Shown in pieces: positions 33,627-42,761 of a stretch of DNA of 64,000 nt; position 1 is the stretch's first letter, and every line of letters starts with the position of its first letter. The DNA is taken from contig DATIJG010000008.1 in assembly GCA_035478775.1 (NCBI GenBank), forward strand, positions 1 to 64,000, in the 5' to 3' direction. Origin of the DNA: CAMLQK01 sp035478775 (GTDB lineage Bacteria; Patescibacteriota; Saccharimonadia; Saccharimonadales; UBA4665). Both the position numbers and the translations under genes were made by a program. Under the pieces are notes generated by a model. That model worked only from the letters and a program-made list of their open reading frames with translations, was not told the origin of the DNA and did not search any database.

Positions 33627-34424
33627 ATGGACCCCCTTAGTAAAAAAGAACGACTGGTTGAGCGTTTCAATGCGCAACACTTGCGACGGGTGAAGCGGCT
33701 CGACAATCAAAAGCAGCGTCTGGATGCACAGTTCAAGCAGAAGCAATCGCGGCTTATTGGCCACTTGGAGCGTATCGATGCGAACTTTAGCGACCAGACG
33801 CTAAACGATAAGCAGCGGGCGATTGTCGAGGCGGCGTTAGAGCTTCTTCACACTACGACCCTTGATGAGCTTTCGCTACGCGACATCGCAAAAACCGTCC
33901 ATATGCAAGCGCCCGCTTTGTATTGGCACTTTAAGAACAAAGCTGTCCTTATTGATTTCATGGCCGAAGCAATGCTGCAAAAAGAGTTCAGCACGCTGCA
34001 AGTCCGTACTGATGAACCGTGGGATAGGTGGCTGCTCAGCGTAATGTTACGCCTCCGCAAAGCTATGCTAGCGTACCCTGACGGCGGCCGCGTTGTTGCT
34101 GGTGCACACCCATACCCAGCCGTTACATTGGGCAAGATCTTCGAGTTTACGCTTGCGTCACTGCACTCTGCCGGCATACCGCTTGGCACGACTGGCGCTG
34201 CTGCATCCACTGCCATCCGCTATACATTCGGCTACGTTATCGAAGAGCAATCATCGCCATCTGTAGAAGAACTTAAGTCGCTCGACATGAGCCGGTTACT
34301 CAAGCACACACCATACACCGCCCAGCTTTTGAAAGGCATGGGCAGCGACAGCGACGACGAGCGCTTCATCGCTGGCAGCGAGCTAATTATTGCCGGTATT
34401 AAAGCCACCCTTAAAAACTGCTAA
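33627..34424 (+). CDS. TetR family regulator with N-terminal coiled extension
   Basis: 265 residues from the ATG at 33627. A highly charged helical extension (about 1-55, KK/RR/QK-rich) precedes the TetR DNA-binding domain (about 60-110: AIVEAALELLHTTTLDELSL, then ALYWHFKNKAVLIDFM). The C-terminal part resembles TetR_C of tetracycline-type repressors. TATACT ends 6 bases before this ATG, so the upstream in-frame codons are not translated and the mRNA is likely leaderless. It probably represses the divergent ABC exporter. Confidence 0.88.
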   Translation: MDPLSKKERLVERFNAQHLRRVKRLDNQKQRLDAQFKQKQSRLIGHLERIDANFSDQTLNDKQRAIVEAALELLHTTTLDELSLRDIAKTVHMQAPALYWHFKNKAVLIDFMAEAMLQKEFSTLQVRTDEPWDRWLLSVMLRLRKAMLAYPDGGRVVAGAHPYPAVTLGKIFEFTLASLHSAGIPLGTTGAAASTAIRYTFGYVIEEQSSPSVEELKSLDMSRLLKHTPYTAQLLKGMGSDSDDERFIAGSELIIAGIKATLKNC

Positions 34425-34561
34425 TTGCTAAGCGTAGCAACGTTCTAGCTAGCGCCAAGGCCTAGTCATTAGGCTTTTGAAAAAGAGTATGGAGCTTAGC
34501 TAACCTAGCCTCGTCTTTTGTATGGTTGCGTATTTAACAATAAAATTTTACAATAGTAACA

Positions 34562-35626
34562 ATGAGTATGCTTTATAGTATAGAAGCGCCACTTTCAGTG
34601 CAGCATCTCGCATCGCAACAGGAAGAGTTATATCAGACACAACTGCAAGCTATAGCTGCGCTAACACTCCGTGGCGTAGGAGCAAATATCGGCATAGGAT
34701 CCAGCGTAAGTCAAAATTACATCGATATATCTACTGGCGCTACCGAGTTTACTACATCCCTTATCTGGCAAAATCCCCGCGAAGCTAATGCGAATATTTT
34801 CGCCGTTTTGCCGCAAAAGGCTACAGCGAGAAAATATTTTGGGTCTGTATCTCAGCCTGATCCGCATGACAGTAGGTTCGCGGTAGAGGGCGTAAATATC
34901 CATGCCACCGGTAGCCATTACGGCCACATGCTTATCCGCTATAATGAAGATATCGACCTCGGTCAACAAGTGTCGCTCGCGACGCTGGCCTTCGTGCGCC
35001 AGATGCAGGCTTACCAATACAATAACTTAAAAGACCCTAATACTGCTAAAATAGCATTGCAACCATCCGCACATCAACGTCTAGGCGGGGCTCTGCTTTC
35101 TTTTTGGGATACGCTCTCTCTGCCGCCGAGTCTCGAGGTACAGCAATCTGCAAATAAAAATGCATTCGAGTTGTCTCGACAGATAATCAACCATGGCGTC
35201 GAGCAAAGCTTTAATGAGCATCCGAATAGCCCATTTAATGCCGTGCGTGCCTACAGGGATACTCGGGGCAATATAGCAGGTTTTGTCGGCCACTCGCTCA
35301 CGACCAACTCAGTGACAATTGTCGTCCGTAATCATTTAGCGTTCCCAGAACGAATCGACTATATTCAAATTCCATTCACTAATGGCGCAGAGATCCCTGT
35401 AAGCCACCATGCAATTACCCCGTATACTCTCAGCTCCCGATATTGTATTATTGAAGCTGAAAAAGTTGCCGGAGATCGCGTTAATGATCTTGTGTTGGCG
35501 ATCCAGACCAATCAGCGGCCACTTGAAATTCAAGACTCTGAGGGCGTAGCTGATATTGTAAGGGAATTGCACACGCAACTTGGCGGTTTTTTTGAAAAAC
35601 AAGCGCCAAGTATACCACACGAATAA
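34562..35626 (+). CDS. Hypothetical protein
   Basis: 354 residues, not recognised. Soluble, with a mixed beta-rich N-terminal half (SLIWQNPREANANIFAVLPQ; GVNIHATGSHYGHMLIRYN) and a long segment of helices. The GSHYGHMLI segment has two His that might bind a metal, but no known motif is matched. TACAAT ends 7 bases before the ATG, with no Shine-Dalgarno. Convergent with the nucleotidyltransferase gene. Confidence 0.6.
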   Translation: MSMLYSIEAPLSVQHLASQQEELYQTQLQAIAALTLRGVGANIGIGSSVSQNYIDISTGATEFTTSLIWQNPREANANIFAVLPQKATARKYFGSVSQPDPHDSRFAVEGVNIHATGSHYGHMLIRYNEDIDLGQQVSLATLAFVRQMQAYQYNNLKDPNTAKIALQPSAHQRLGGALLSFWDTLSLPPSLEVQQSANKNAFELSRQIINHGVEQSFNEHPNSPFNAVRAYRDTRGNIAGFVGHSLTTNSVTIVVRNHLAFPERIDYIQIPFTNGAEIPVSHHAITPYTLSSRYCIIEAEKVAGDRVNDLVLAIQTNQRPLEIQDSEGVADIVRELHTQLGGFFEKQAPSIPHE

Positions 35627-35681
35627 CTGATTAGGCTGCTCCCATAAAGACAAGAACCAGACCTTATACACCGATAATGGC

Positions 35682-36704
35682 CTATCGCATACCTGGCAAG
35701 TCAGGGAATTCCATGGCATTAGCTTCTGCATCTTTCCCTTCAGCCCGCAGGGCACGGATTTTACTTGCTGCGGCGGCTAACACAATAGTGTCACTAGGCT
35801 CAGGAATAACCGTAACTTCAGCTCCAAAAGCATCTTGCACATAATCTACAGCGTCCGTAAAGGCCTCAGGGTCTTCTGTCTCACGGCGACGAACATATAA
35901 ATGCACCTTCGAGAATCGTTCGCCAGCTTTATCGAGGGCATGGCCCTTTCGGACATCCGTTGCATCCTTGAGGAATTTGTCACCACCGAGCAACCAGCGT
36001 CCTTTAGTATCGCCAGCTATACGAGCAAGTAAGTCAATCTGGGCTGTGCCTTGTTTGGCCATGCCTAAACTAAGCGGAAGATCGAGTAAGGTCACTTCTG
36101 TAAGATCAAGAATAGTGCTGGAGTAAAGCTTTTGTTCGCCGTCGCGAAAACGACCTTCGTATGGCGGCAAACTATCTTTCTTAATTGGGTGGTTTGCCAC
36201 AACCTGCACCACAGCACTTGCATCCTCGCCAGCAACAGCCAACCCGGCTGCTATGTTCTCCCGATGACCTATATGCTGCGGGTTAAACGAACCAATGTAT
36301 TGTAGATATTTTCGACCAGCGCGCCATTCCGAGACAGCGTCTAAATTTTCTAGAGTAATTTCGAGTGTTGCCGTGAGGCTCCCCAGGTCTGATACTAATT
36401 TTGGTAAGGCGCTGATTGCAGCAGCATCACCGCGTTCGGCTACTGGTAAGTATTGCGCAAAAAGGTTACTCTTGTAGCTACTAAGAACAGGGCCAAAGGA
36501 TGGCAATGTGCCGGCGTCATGAAGTAGTTGCTGCGAGATACCTTCTATAAGGTTAGGGCGCACAATACCAAGGACGCTTGGCGACATACCATTATATAAA
36601 TCTGAGACAAGGCCTTCTGACGCAGCTGCAAAATCGCCAGCATCAAGGGCAAGTAAACGACTTTCTTCAGAAGAGGGATGATTTTCTATGGGTGTTGATG
36701 ACAT
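35682..36704 (-). CDS. NadD/CoaD-like nucleotidyltransferase with N-terminal extension
   Basis: 340 residues. GSFNPQHIGH (138-147) is the (H/T)xGH nucleotide-binding motif of nucleotidylyltransferases, and ASKIRALR near residue 313 resembles the C-terminal SxxIR motif of nicotinate-mononucleotide adenylyltransferase. About 130 extra N-terminal residues are helical and unknown. It would join a phosphorylated substrate to a nucleotide, releasing pyrophosphate. It faces two kinase-like genes. GAGGT precedes the ATG within a small hairpin (36713-36734). Substrate not shown. Confidence 0.72.
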   Translation of the reverse strand: MSSTPIENHPSSEESRLLALDAGDFAAASEGLVSDLYNGMSPSVLGIVRPNLIEGISQQLLHDAGTLPSFGPVLSSYKSNLFAQYLPVAERGDAAAISALPKLVSDLGSLTATLEITLENLDAVSEWRAGRKYLQYIGSFNPQHIGHRENIAAGLAVAGEDASAVVQVVANHPIKKDSLPPYEGRFRDGEQKLYSSTILDLTEVTLLDLPLSLGMAKQGTAQIDLLARIAGDTKGRWLLGGDKFLKDATDVRKGHALDKAGERFSKVHLYVRRRETEDPEAFTDAVDYVQDAFGAEVTVIPEPSDTIVLAAAASKIRALRAEGKDAEANAMEFPDLPGMR

Positions 36705-36712
36705 AATTTAAT

Positions 36713-36734
36713 GACCTCAGCGTTAGCTCAGGTC
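36713..36734 (-). promoter_or_regulatory. 5' leader hairpin enclosing the ribosome site
   Basis: On the minus strand GACCTGAGC, TAAC, GCTGAGGTC forms a 9-bp stem with one mismatch. Its 3' arm contains the GAGGT ribosome site, 8 bases before the start codon of the nucleotidyltransferase. The hairpin could limit translation. Confidence 0.35.
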
Positions 36735-36908
36735 TCCTTTAGTTACTAACTATATACTAAATCCTCCGGTTGTCCAATAACACTAGGCCTCCTTCTGTTG
36801 TTATAAATAGACTTTACAGGTTCAGATTATTATGGTAACTTGGCTGGGTTAACTATCGCTTAATAAGCGCTCTTTTTATTATTTGACTAAAATTCGGAGG
36901 CATAATCG

Positions 36909-38339
36909 ATGGCAAATGAACTTTCACCAAACTTGGCAGCAACCTCGCCATTACAAGAATCGCTAACTGAACCTCAGCCCATATCCCAATTTGCGCAAGT
37001 AGCAGCCCGCTTTGGCATGGACGCTGATGAGATATCGCGCTACTTGAAACCAGGAGAACAACTGACCGGTTTCGGAACTGGCGGTAGCGAGTCACTAGTT
37101 ATGTTCTTAGATACACCCGCCTATGGCGCTGTAGTACGCAAAGTCTGCAGCGAAGGTCTTTCTGCGGTTGGCTGGGACCCTAACGGCGCAGGCGTAATGA
37201 CTCCACCATCGAGCAAGGGAGGACTCCAGGTAGACTACCTAAAGGGCTTGCCTGAATCCGTTGCGCCCTACTTCCCGCGCGTATATAGCGCGGAAATAAC
37301 AGAGGAGATAGACGCTGGCGGCCGTGCTACACGTAAGCTAATCTACGACCAAAGCATGCTTCGGGGCATAGAGATCAGCTCATTTGTGGCCGACGCCCAA
37401 CCCTCACCAACAGTAGTTGCCCATTTACATCGCCAAGTCATGAGTTTATTGAGTGAACGAATACACAATGAACGCCGTACGCTAAACACAGAAGACACAA
37501 TAGGTGAGTCATACCTTGATAAAATAACCGCACGGTTAGAACTTTCACGTAATGCAGCACCTGAAACGTTTGGGTCACTTTTAGACTCAGACAGTTTAAT
37601 AATTAATGGTCGGACGTACCCGAATATTGGCGAGCTACAAGCCTTCTTTAGTCGTCCTGAAATTCGAGAGATGCTCGAGCCTCGATACCATTCTTTAGTC
37701 ATGGGTGATACAAATACAGAAAATGTAATGATTACTAATCCAGAGCCACTACTAGAAGCTATGAAACAACCAGGCAAGCCTGACTTTACATACGATGATT
37801 TAGGTCTGAGATTCCTTGACCCGCGTGCAATTGGTTTTCGTAGCAGCGGAGCATCGACAATAGACGACCCAATGTACGACAATAAGCCTGTTCACAATTC
37901 TATTGGAAACTATGATGTTATGCATGGTGAACATTTTTATTTAGATGTCAATACAAGTGGCAATGTCTCTAGAATTACTATCGATAACCACGACAATAAT
38001 CCCTATACTAAGTCATACCACGAGATGGGCAGTCGTTTTAAATATGTCATGGAAGGGTGGGATGTTTCAAGCGAGGAGTTCCAGGCTGATGACCCGAACT
38101 GGCTGCTACGTTTTACCTTCATGATGGGTTCGCATTTTGCGGCAATGCCGCCCTTTCACTTCAAGCGCAATGACGAAGGTCTTGTACCTGAAGATCCAGA
38201 AGTGCAAAAACGTGCTATAGCTATCTTCAGCGAAGGGATTAAGTGGCTTACTGCTGCCCGCGAAATGATTACCGGCAAGCGTAAAAGTCTCTTTGGTGTT
38301 GAACTAGCAGACATACAGCCAAGTAACCGAAGCAATTAA
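36909..38339 (+). CDS. Phosphotransferase-fold (APH-like) kinase
   Basis: 476 residues. HSLVMGDTNTENVMI (261-275) matches the HxxDxxxxN catalytic loop, with Asp267 and Asn272, and LRFLDPRAIG (300-309) supplies the metal-binding Asp304. An N-terminal part (50-170) would be the ATP lobe (GFGTGGSESLV as glycine loop). The C-terminal region (310-476) is extended and carries DNHDNNPYTKSYHEMG. GGAGG lies before the ATG. Followed 69 bases later by a P-loop kinase and divergent from a nucleotidyltransferase, so it probably acts in a small-molecule phosphorylation pathway. Substrate unknown. Confidence 0.62.
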   Translation: MANELSPNLAATSPLQESLTEPQPISQFAQVAARFGMDADEISRYLKPGEQLTGFGTGGSESLVMFLDTPAYGAVVRKVCSEGLSAVGWDPNGAGVMTPPSSKGGLQVDYLKGLPESVAPYFPRVYSAEITEEIDAGGRATRKLIYDQSMLRGIEISSFVADAQPSPTVVAHLHRQVMSLLSERIHNERRTLNTEDTIGESYLDKITARLELSRNAAPETFGSLLDSDSLIINGRTYPNIGELQAFFSRPEIREMLEPRYHSLVMGDTNTENVMITNPEPLLEAMKQPGKPDFTYDDLGLRFLDPRAIGFRSSGASTIDDPMYDNKPVHNSIGNYDVMHGEHFYLDVNTSGNVSRITIDNHDNNPYTKSYHEMGSRFKYVMEGWDVSSEEFQADDPNWLLRFTFMMGSHFAAMPPFHFKRNDEGLVPEDPEVQKRAIAIFSEGIKWLTAAREMITGKRKSLFGVELADIQPSNRSN

Positions 38340-38408
38340 GGCATACTGTTAGGACAAAATGAACTACTTCATACTAGCCCATCGTTTGCCAAAAAATGTG
38401 TATAGTCT

Positions 38409-39449
38409 ATGAGCACTCCTAATACATCGAATCAATCGTTTGACATTCTCTCTTACCCTCGTGCGGCTAGAACAGAGACAATCGTGGTTGACACAAATGG
38501 CCTGACGAATGATGCCAGCGATTACCCACAGCATCCAAATGTGCTATATGGCAATCTCAATGGAGTCGTACCCGACCAGACTATGCTACTGACTAGTCAA
38601 GAAGGCAGTGTACAGTCTGCCCTCGCTTTAGGTGCTGGCGTTAGTGTCGTCAATGATAATAAGGGCGTTAACAAAGTTCTTGATTTACTCCTTGAACCAG
38701 CGTCACAGACCGATCAACCTTTATATGATCGTCCTTTATATTCGGATTTCTCATATGCCGAAGTTGCCGAAGCACTATTTAAGCCAGGTGAAATAAATAT
38801 CGTTGGTTTCGTTGGCCGTACCGGGGCTGGCAAATCAACAACAATTACACGTCTTATTGACACGCTTCATGAAAATGGCGGGTACGGTGGGCTCTTTCAA
38901 GTCGATGCCTTTTTTATTCGTTCACGAAAAGACCGAAAAGCTTGGCTTACCGACCCTGGCATTTCAGAGACGGAACGGACCGAGCGCAAGCGTGTAATAA
39001 CATGGTGGGACTTAGGCCGTGCCGCTGCTACACTTGACGAAATTCGTAAGGGCGAACATGTGCACATGGAAGGCCTTTACGACATGCAACAAGGGGGGGA
39101 AATGGTGGGTACACTTGATATCGACCCCGGCGCTAAGGGTTATACCGTTTTCGTTGAAGGCACAGCCTTACTTGTTCCAGAACTTTCGAGGTCGATTGGT
39201 TCGTTCGTTTATCTGAACACCCACGACCATGTTCGTGCCCAGTTACTTATGCAGCGCAATCTGCGTGACGGCTATACACCTGATGACTCACATCAGCGAA
39301 AAGTTTTAACCGATGCAGCTGAAACGAATGAGCATATTGCTTATAACTTGCGCGAGCAGCGTTTTAAAAGCGGAGCCCTGACAGTGCTAGACAACACTCA
39401 TCGCGGGAGAACGCTTCGGCTCATGCCGCCATATATCCCACAGAAATAG
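38409..39449 (+). CDS. P-loop kinase, uridine/nicotinamide-riboside-kinase-like
   Basis: 346 residues. Walker A GRTGAGKST is at 136-144. VDAFFIRSR (about 160-168), followed by ITWWDLGRA and HMEGLYDMQ, fits the nucleoside-kinase/phosphoribulokinase group, where an Asp after Walker A acts on the sugar hydroxyl. About 130 N-terminal residues are an extra domain. TATAGT ends only 2 bases before the annotated ATG and there is no Shine-Dalgarno, so the real start may be different. Works perhaps with the neighbouring kinase and nucleotidyltransferase. Confidence 0.65.
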   Translation: MSTPNTSNQSFDILSYPRAARTETIVVDTNGLTNDASDYPQHPNVLYGNLNGVVPDQTMLLTSQEGSVQSALALGAGVSVVNDNKGVNKVLDLLLEPASQTDQPLYDRPLYSDFSYAEVAEALFKPGEINIVGFVGRTGAGKSTTITRLIDTLHENGGYGGLFQVDAFFIRSRKDRKAWLTDPGISETERTERKRVITWWDLGRAAATLDEIRKGEHVHMEGLYDMQQGGEMVGTLDIDPGAKGYTVFVEGTALLVPELSRSIGSFVYLNTHDHVRAQLLMQRNLRDGYTPDDSHQRKVLTDAAETNEHIAYNLREQRFKSGALTVLDNTHRGRTLRLMPPYIPQK

Positions 39450-39501
39450 CTAGATCCAGCTAGCAATTTCTTCGCCAACATGCAAAGGGTGCAGCTACGG
39501 G

Positions 39502-40443
39502 TTACTTTTGGGAATCAGCGCGTTGTTGAAGTAGTTTATAGACGTATCGAAAGCCATCCTCATACGAAGTGGGCTTTATGCCAAATGTTTCCTGGAATTT
39601 GTCAGAATTAAAATCAAGATCGTACTCATATTGGTAAAGCATCTCATAAATTTCAGGCATTTGAGCTTTGAAAGCCTCTCTAGAACCCGGCTCTGCATTA
39701 GGAATAAGCACAGTCTTAAGTTCTTTGCCCAAAATACTGCCTGCCAACTTGATAAATTCCGAGCCCTTCATAGCTGGCGCAGCAGGCAGGTGCCAAACTT
39801 GGCCCTCTGCTCGCGTATCATTACCTAAAACAGCCAATGCTTTTGCATTATCAAGTGTATAGTTCCAGGTGCACATGACGTCAGTTTTACCCTTCCATGT
39901 AGCCACTCCATCGTTAAGTGTACCTTCAAAAAAGTTGCGGCTCATACGCGTATCAGGGCCATAAAAATCAGCAGAGCGGCCAATAACAGCATTGACTTCT
40001 CCGGCAGCCATAGCATCTAATAGCATACTGGCAATTTTTGTACGCACTTCGCCTTTTTTAGAAGCAGGATGAATAGGTGTCTCTTCAGTAATTGGTCCTT
40101 CTACCCGACCATACATATAAATATTATCTAGAAAAACAAGTTTAAAGTTATTAGATCTAGCCGCACTAATTATATTTCGCATAATTACCGGCCAAGATTG
40201 CTGCCAAGACTCTGTACCGTAAGGTACGGCAATTGTTGAATACAAAACATCGAGACCTCTAGTGGCTGTGACGAGGCTATCCAGATTTTCAGCGTCAGCC
40301 GGAAGGTATTTTACACCTTCAATTCGACTATCATTTTCGGGTACATTGCGACTAAGCGCAGTCACCTCTAAGTCGCGATTGCGTAATTCCTCTAAAAGTA
40401 GGCCACCGACATCGCCGGTAGCACCTAAAATTGCTTGTTCCAT
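39502..40443 (-). CDS. NAD(P)-dependent epimerase/dehydratase, atypical SDR
   Basis: 313 residues. ILGATGDVGGLLLEEL (5-20) is the Rossmann GxxGxxG loop. VFLDNIYMYG followed by a Tyr has the extended-SDR YxxxK region changed (active-site Lys not in place). It is similar to NAD-dependent epimerase or NmrA-like proteins. TACACT ends 7 bases before the ATG, likely leaderless. Monocistronic. The substrate is unknown, and an NAD(P)-sensing rather than catalytic role is possible. Confidence 0.8.
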   Translation of the reverse strand: MEQAILGATGDVGGLLLEELRNRDLEVTALSRNVPENDSRIEGVKYLPADAENLDSLVTATRGLDVLYSTIAVPYGTESWQQSWPVIMRNIISAARSNNFKLVFLDNIYMYGRVEGPITEETPIHPASKKGEVRTKIASMLLDAMAAGEVNAVIGRSADFYGPDTRMSRNFFEGTLNDGVATWKGKTDVMCTWNYTLDNAKALAVLGNDTRAEGQVWHLPAAPAMKGSEFIKLAGSILGKELKTVLIPNAEPGSREAFKAQMPEIYEMLYQYEYDLDFNSDKFQETFGIKPTSYEDGFRYVYKLLQQRADSQK

Positions 40444-40652
40444 GCATAGCAGTGTATCATAACCTTTAAGTTAATAAATATTTAAAAATACAACAGGAAA
40501 ATATTGCTAAACCCTACTCAATTCCGCCTATTATACAGACAAACGTATATGCGGCATCGTCGCCCTCCAATAATATTTGAAGATCTATGGGTTCCGACCG
40601 CATATTGTATGTGTGCTACAATTAAAGTAAGCATAAGCGAGGGTGCGTATTT

Positions 40653-42149
40653 ATGACACGATTACCCATTCCCGGGGGCGACAATGGTGACTGGGGACAG
40701 GTGCTCAACGACTTTTTGGACGTCGAGCATGCCAATGACGGCTCACTCAAGATCCGCACGGACGGTACGCTAAGCGGCTTCGCGCAAAGCAGCGACCTCG
40801 CCGGCAAAATATCCAGTAGTACTGTCACTGCCAAAGGTGACTTGCTAGTTGCAACGGGTGCCAACACGATCACGCGGCTAGCGGTAGGCAGCGATACACA
40901 AATACTAGCGGCAGACTCGACGCAAGCAGCGGGTGTAAAGTGGGCCACCGCCAAAGGCGTCAGCCCGCTCTTTAATGTCAAGGATTATGGCGCAACTGGC
41001 AACGGAACGACTGATGACACTGCCGCGATCAACGCCGCAGTCGCTGCCGCCACTACCGCGGGCGGAGGTGTCGTGTTCGTACCAGCGGGCACATATAAAG
41101 TGAGCAACACAATTACGCTCGCCGCCAACATTACGCTTGAAGGCGCTGGCCGTGGCACAGCAACGATCAAGCGCAGCGTCGATGTTCCGGTAGTGAGCAT
41201 TTATGGTACATCCACCGGAAACCATGTAACCAATGTGGCGATCCGTGACCTTACTATCCATGGTAACGATTCTTCGGCCACCGCAGTAGACATAGTATAT
41301 GCCAGCAGTGTGCACCTTATGGATCTTCAGATTAACAGCACACTGGGCATCGGACTCGATTTGGTAGAAGTGTGGGATTCGCGGTTCATCAATATTGATA
41401 TGGTGTTCAGCGGCGGCCTGACAACCGGCAATGCTGCACTTATGGTGCGTTCCTCACGGGCAGCGTCAGGGTTTGGCAGCAGCACCGATAACATCAACGA
41501 ATGTTATTTCTGGGGAATCCACCTGGAGCATTTCCGGGCAGGCGCAATCCGCATCGAACCAGGGGTGAACGCTACTGGCGGCCCGAACGGCATTTATTTT
41601 TCTGACCTAAAAATGGAATCACCTTTTATAGCCGATACGGCCACGGCACTGTATCTGGATGCAGCCACTGACCGGATTTTTATCGACAAAGTCTACATGT
41701 ATATTCCGGACCTATTGTCGGACTCGCCGATTGTGGGCATCCAATGGAACAGCGACGGCATATCGTCGCTGCGTGACGTGTTCATTGGTAACGATGTCGT
41801 TAATACTTTTACTAAAGGGGTCGACCTGGGCGTTTTTGGCGACAATACCTGCGTAGTTGAAAACATTACAGGCAACTACACGACCTCGCCGAGCATTGCC
41901 CACGTGAATGTTTCGCAGGGCAACAGCTACACGCTTCGCGACATCCGCAGCAACGCCACGGTAAACCTTAGCGGTGTTGGCGACGACACCATCCAGAACC
42001 TAGCGCCGATCAAAGCCGTGGCCGGAGCGGTGTCTGATGCAAGTTTCGCAGTTTCACCGCCTATCGGCACGATGGCCGTCGATATCTCGGGCAACCAATT
42101 ATATGTCAAAACAGCTGCTAGCACCTGGAAGAAGGTCACCGTCGCATAG
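40653..42149 (+). CDS. Tail-spike-like right-handed beta-helix protein
   Basis: 498 residues. The N-terminus MTRLPIPGGDNGDWGQVLND is a short module found before tail-fibre-like proteins. A repetitive Ser/Thr/Ala segment (50-105) leads to a Pectate_lyase_3 start, FNVKDYGATGNGTTDDTAAI (about 109-128), and a beta-helix to about 430. The C-terminal VDISGNQLYVKTAASTWKKV is a trimeric tail-type cap. No signal peptide. It is more GC-rich than its neighbours, and GAGGGTG precedes the ATG. It may bind or cut surface glycans of the host cell or be phage-derived. Confidence 0.75.
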   Translation: MTRLPIPGGDNGDWGQVLNDFLDVEHANDGSLKIRTDGTLSGFAQSSDLAGKISSSTVTAKGDLLVATGANTITRLAVGSDTQILAADSTQAAGVKWATAKGVSPLFNVKDYGATGNGTTDDTAAINAAVAAATTAGGGVVFVPAGTYKVSNTITLAANITLEGAGRGTATIKRSVDVPVVSIYGTSTGNHVTNVAIRDLTIHGNDSSATAVDIVYASSVHLMDLQINSTLGIGLDLVEVWDSRFINIDMVFSGGLTTGNAALMVRSSRAASGFGSSTDNINECYFWGIHLEHFRAGAIRIEPGVNATGGPNGIYFSDLKMESPFIADTATALYLDAATDRIFIDKVYMYIPDLLSDSPIVGIQWNSDGISSLRDVFIGNDVVNTFTKGVDLGVFGDNTCVVENITGNYTTSPSIAHVNVSQGNSYTLRDIRSNATVNLSGVGDDTIQNLAPIKAVAGAVSDASFAVSPPIGTMAVDISGNQLYVKTAASTWKKVTVA

Positions 42150-42185
42150 CCAAAAATAGTTAGGCGTACGGTATAGTAGACAATT

Positions 42186-42725
42186 ATGGTTATAATATTT
42201 TTTGAAGCACACTCCACCACTAAAGACAATGAGGCAGGCACCGCCGCTGGCTGGTACGATGTGGAGCTTTCTGAACTTGGCGAACAGCAGGCCAGGCAAA
42301 TGGGCGATCGTTACAGAGGTCAACGTTTTGATGCTATTTTTTGTTCGGACTTGCAGCGTTCGTACAAAACCGCACAGCTGGCTTTTGGTGACAGGTTTCC
42401 GACTATTACAGATGCGCGCTTGCGTGAATGCAATTACGGCAGCTTAAATCGTGCACCCAAAAATAAAATTGAAGCTATGAAGGCCGAAGCCGTTGAAACA
42501 CCATTCCCGAACGGCGAAAGTTACCAAGACACGTCTGCGCGCATGAAAGCATTTTTACAAAATCTGCTGACGAATTACGACGGTAAAACAGTCTTAATTA
42601 TTGGCCACCGCGCAACCCAATATGGCCTAGAAGAATGGGTCAAAGGCCTGCAACTTGCAGACATCGTGGTTGCACCATGGCAATGGCAGCCAGGTTGGAA
42701 ATACGAACTGCAAACATTGAAGTAA
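42186..42725 (+). CDS. Histidine phosphatase family protein with altered RHG motif
   Basis: 179 residues. The fold of phosphoglycerate-mutase-like phosphatases is clear: GWYDVELSELGEQQARQMG, IFCSDLQRSYKTAQLA, LRECNYGSLN and LIIGHRAT (the second catalytic His). The N-terminal RHGxT is replaced by AHSTT: the nucleophile His9 is kept but the Arg is lost. TATAGT ends 8 bases before the ATG. Catalysis may be altered; substrate unknown. Confidence 0.85.
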   Translation: MVIIFFEAHSTTKDNEAGTAAGWYDVELSELGEQQARQMGDRYRGQRFDAIFCSDLQRSYKTAQLAFGDRFPTITDARLRECNYGSLNRAPKNKIEAMKAEAVETPFPNGESYQDTSARMKAFLQNLLTNYDGKTVLIIGHRATQYGLEEWVKGLQLADIVVAPWQWQPGWKYELQTLK

Positions 42726-42761
42726 AGTTTTAAGGTCGGAAAAGCAAAGCTCGAAAGACTG

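Noticed and set aside
40905..41315. Minus-strand frame inside the beta-helix protein
   Set aside because: Shadow of a repetitive GC-rich gene; no ribosome site or homology pattern.
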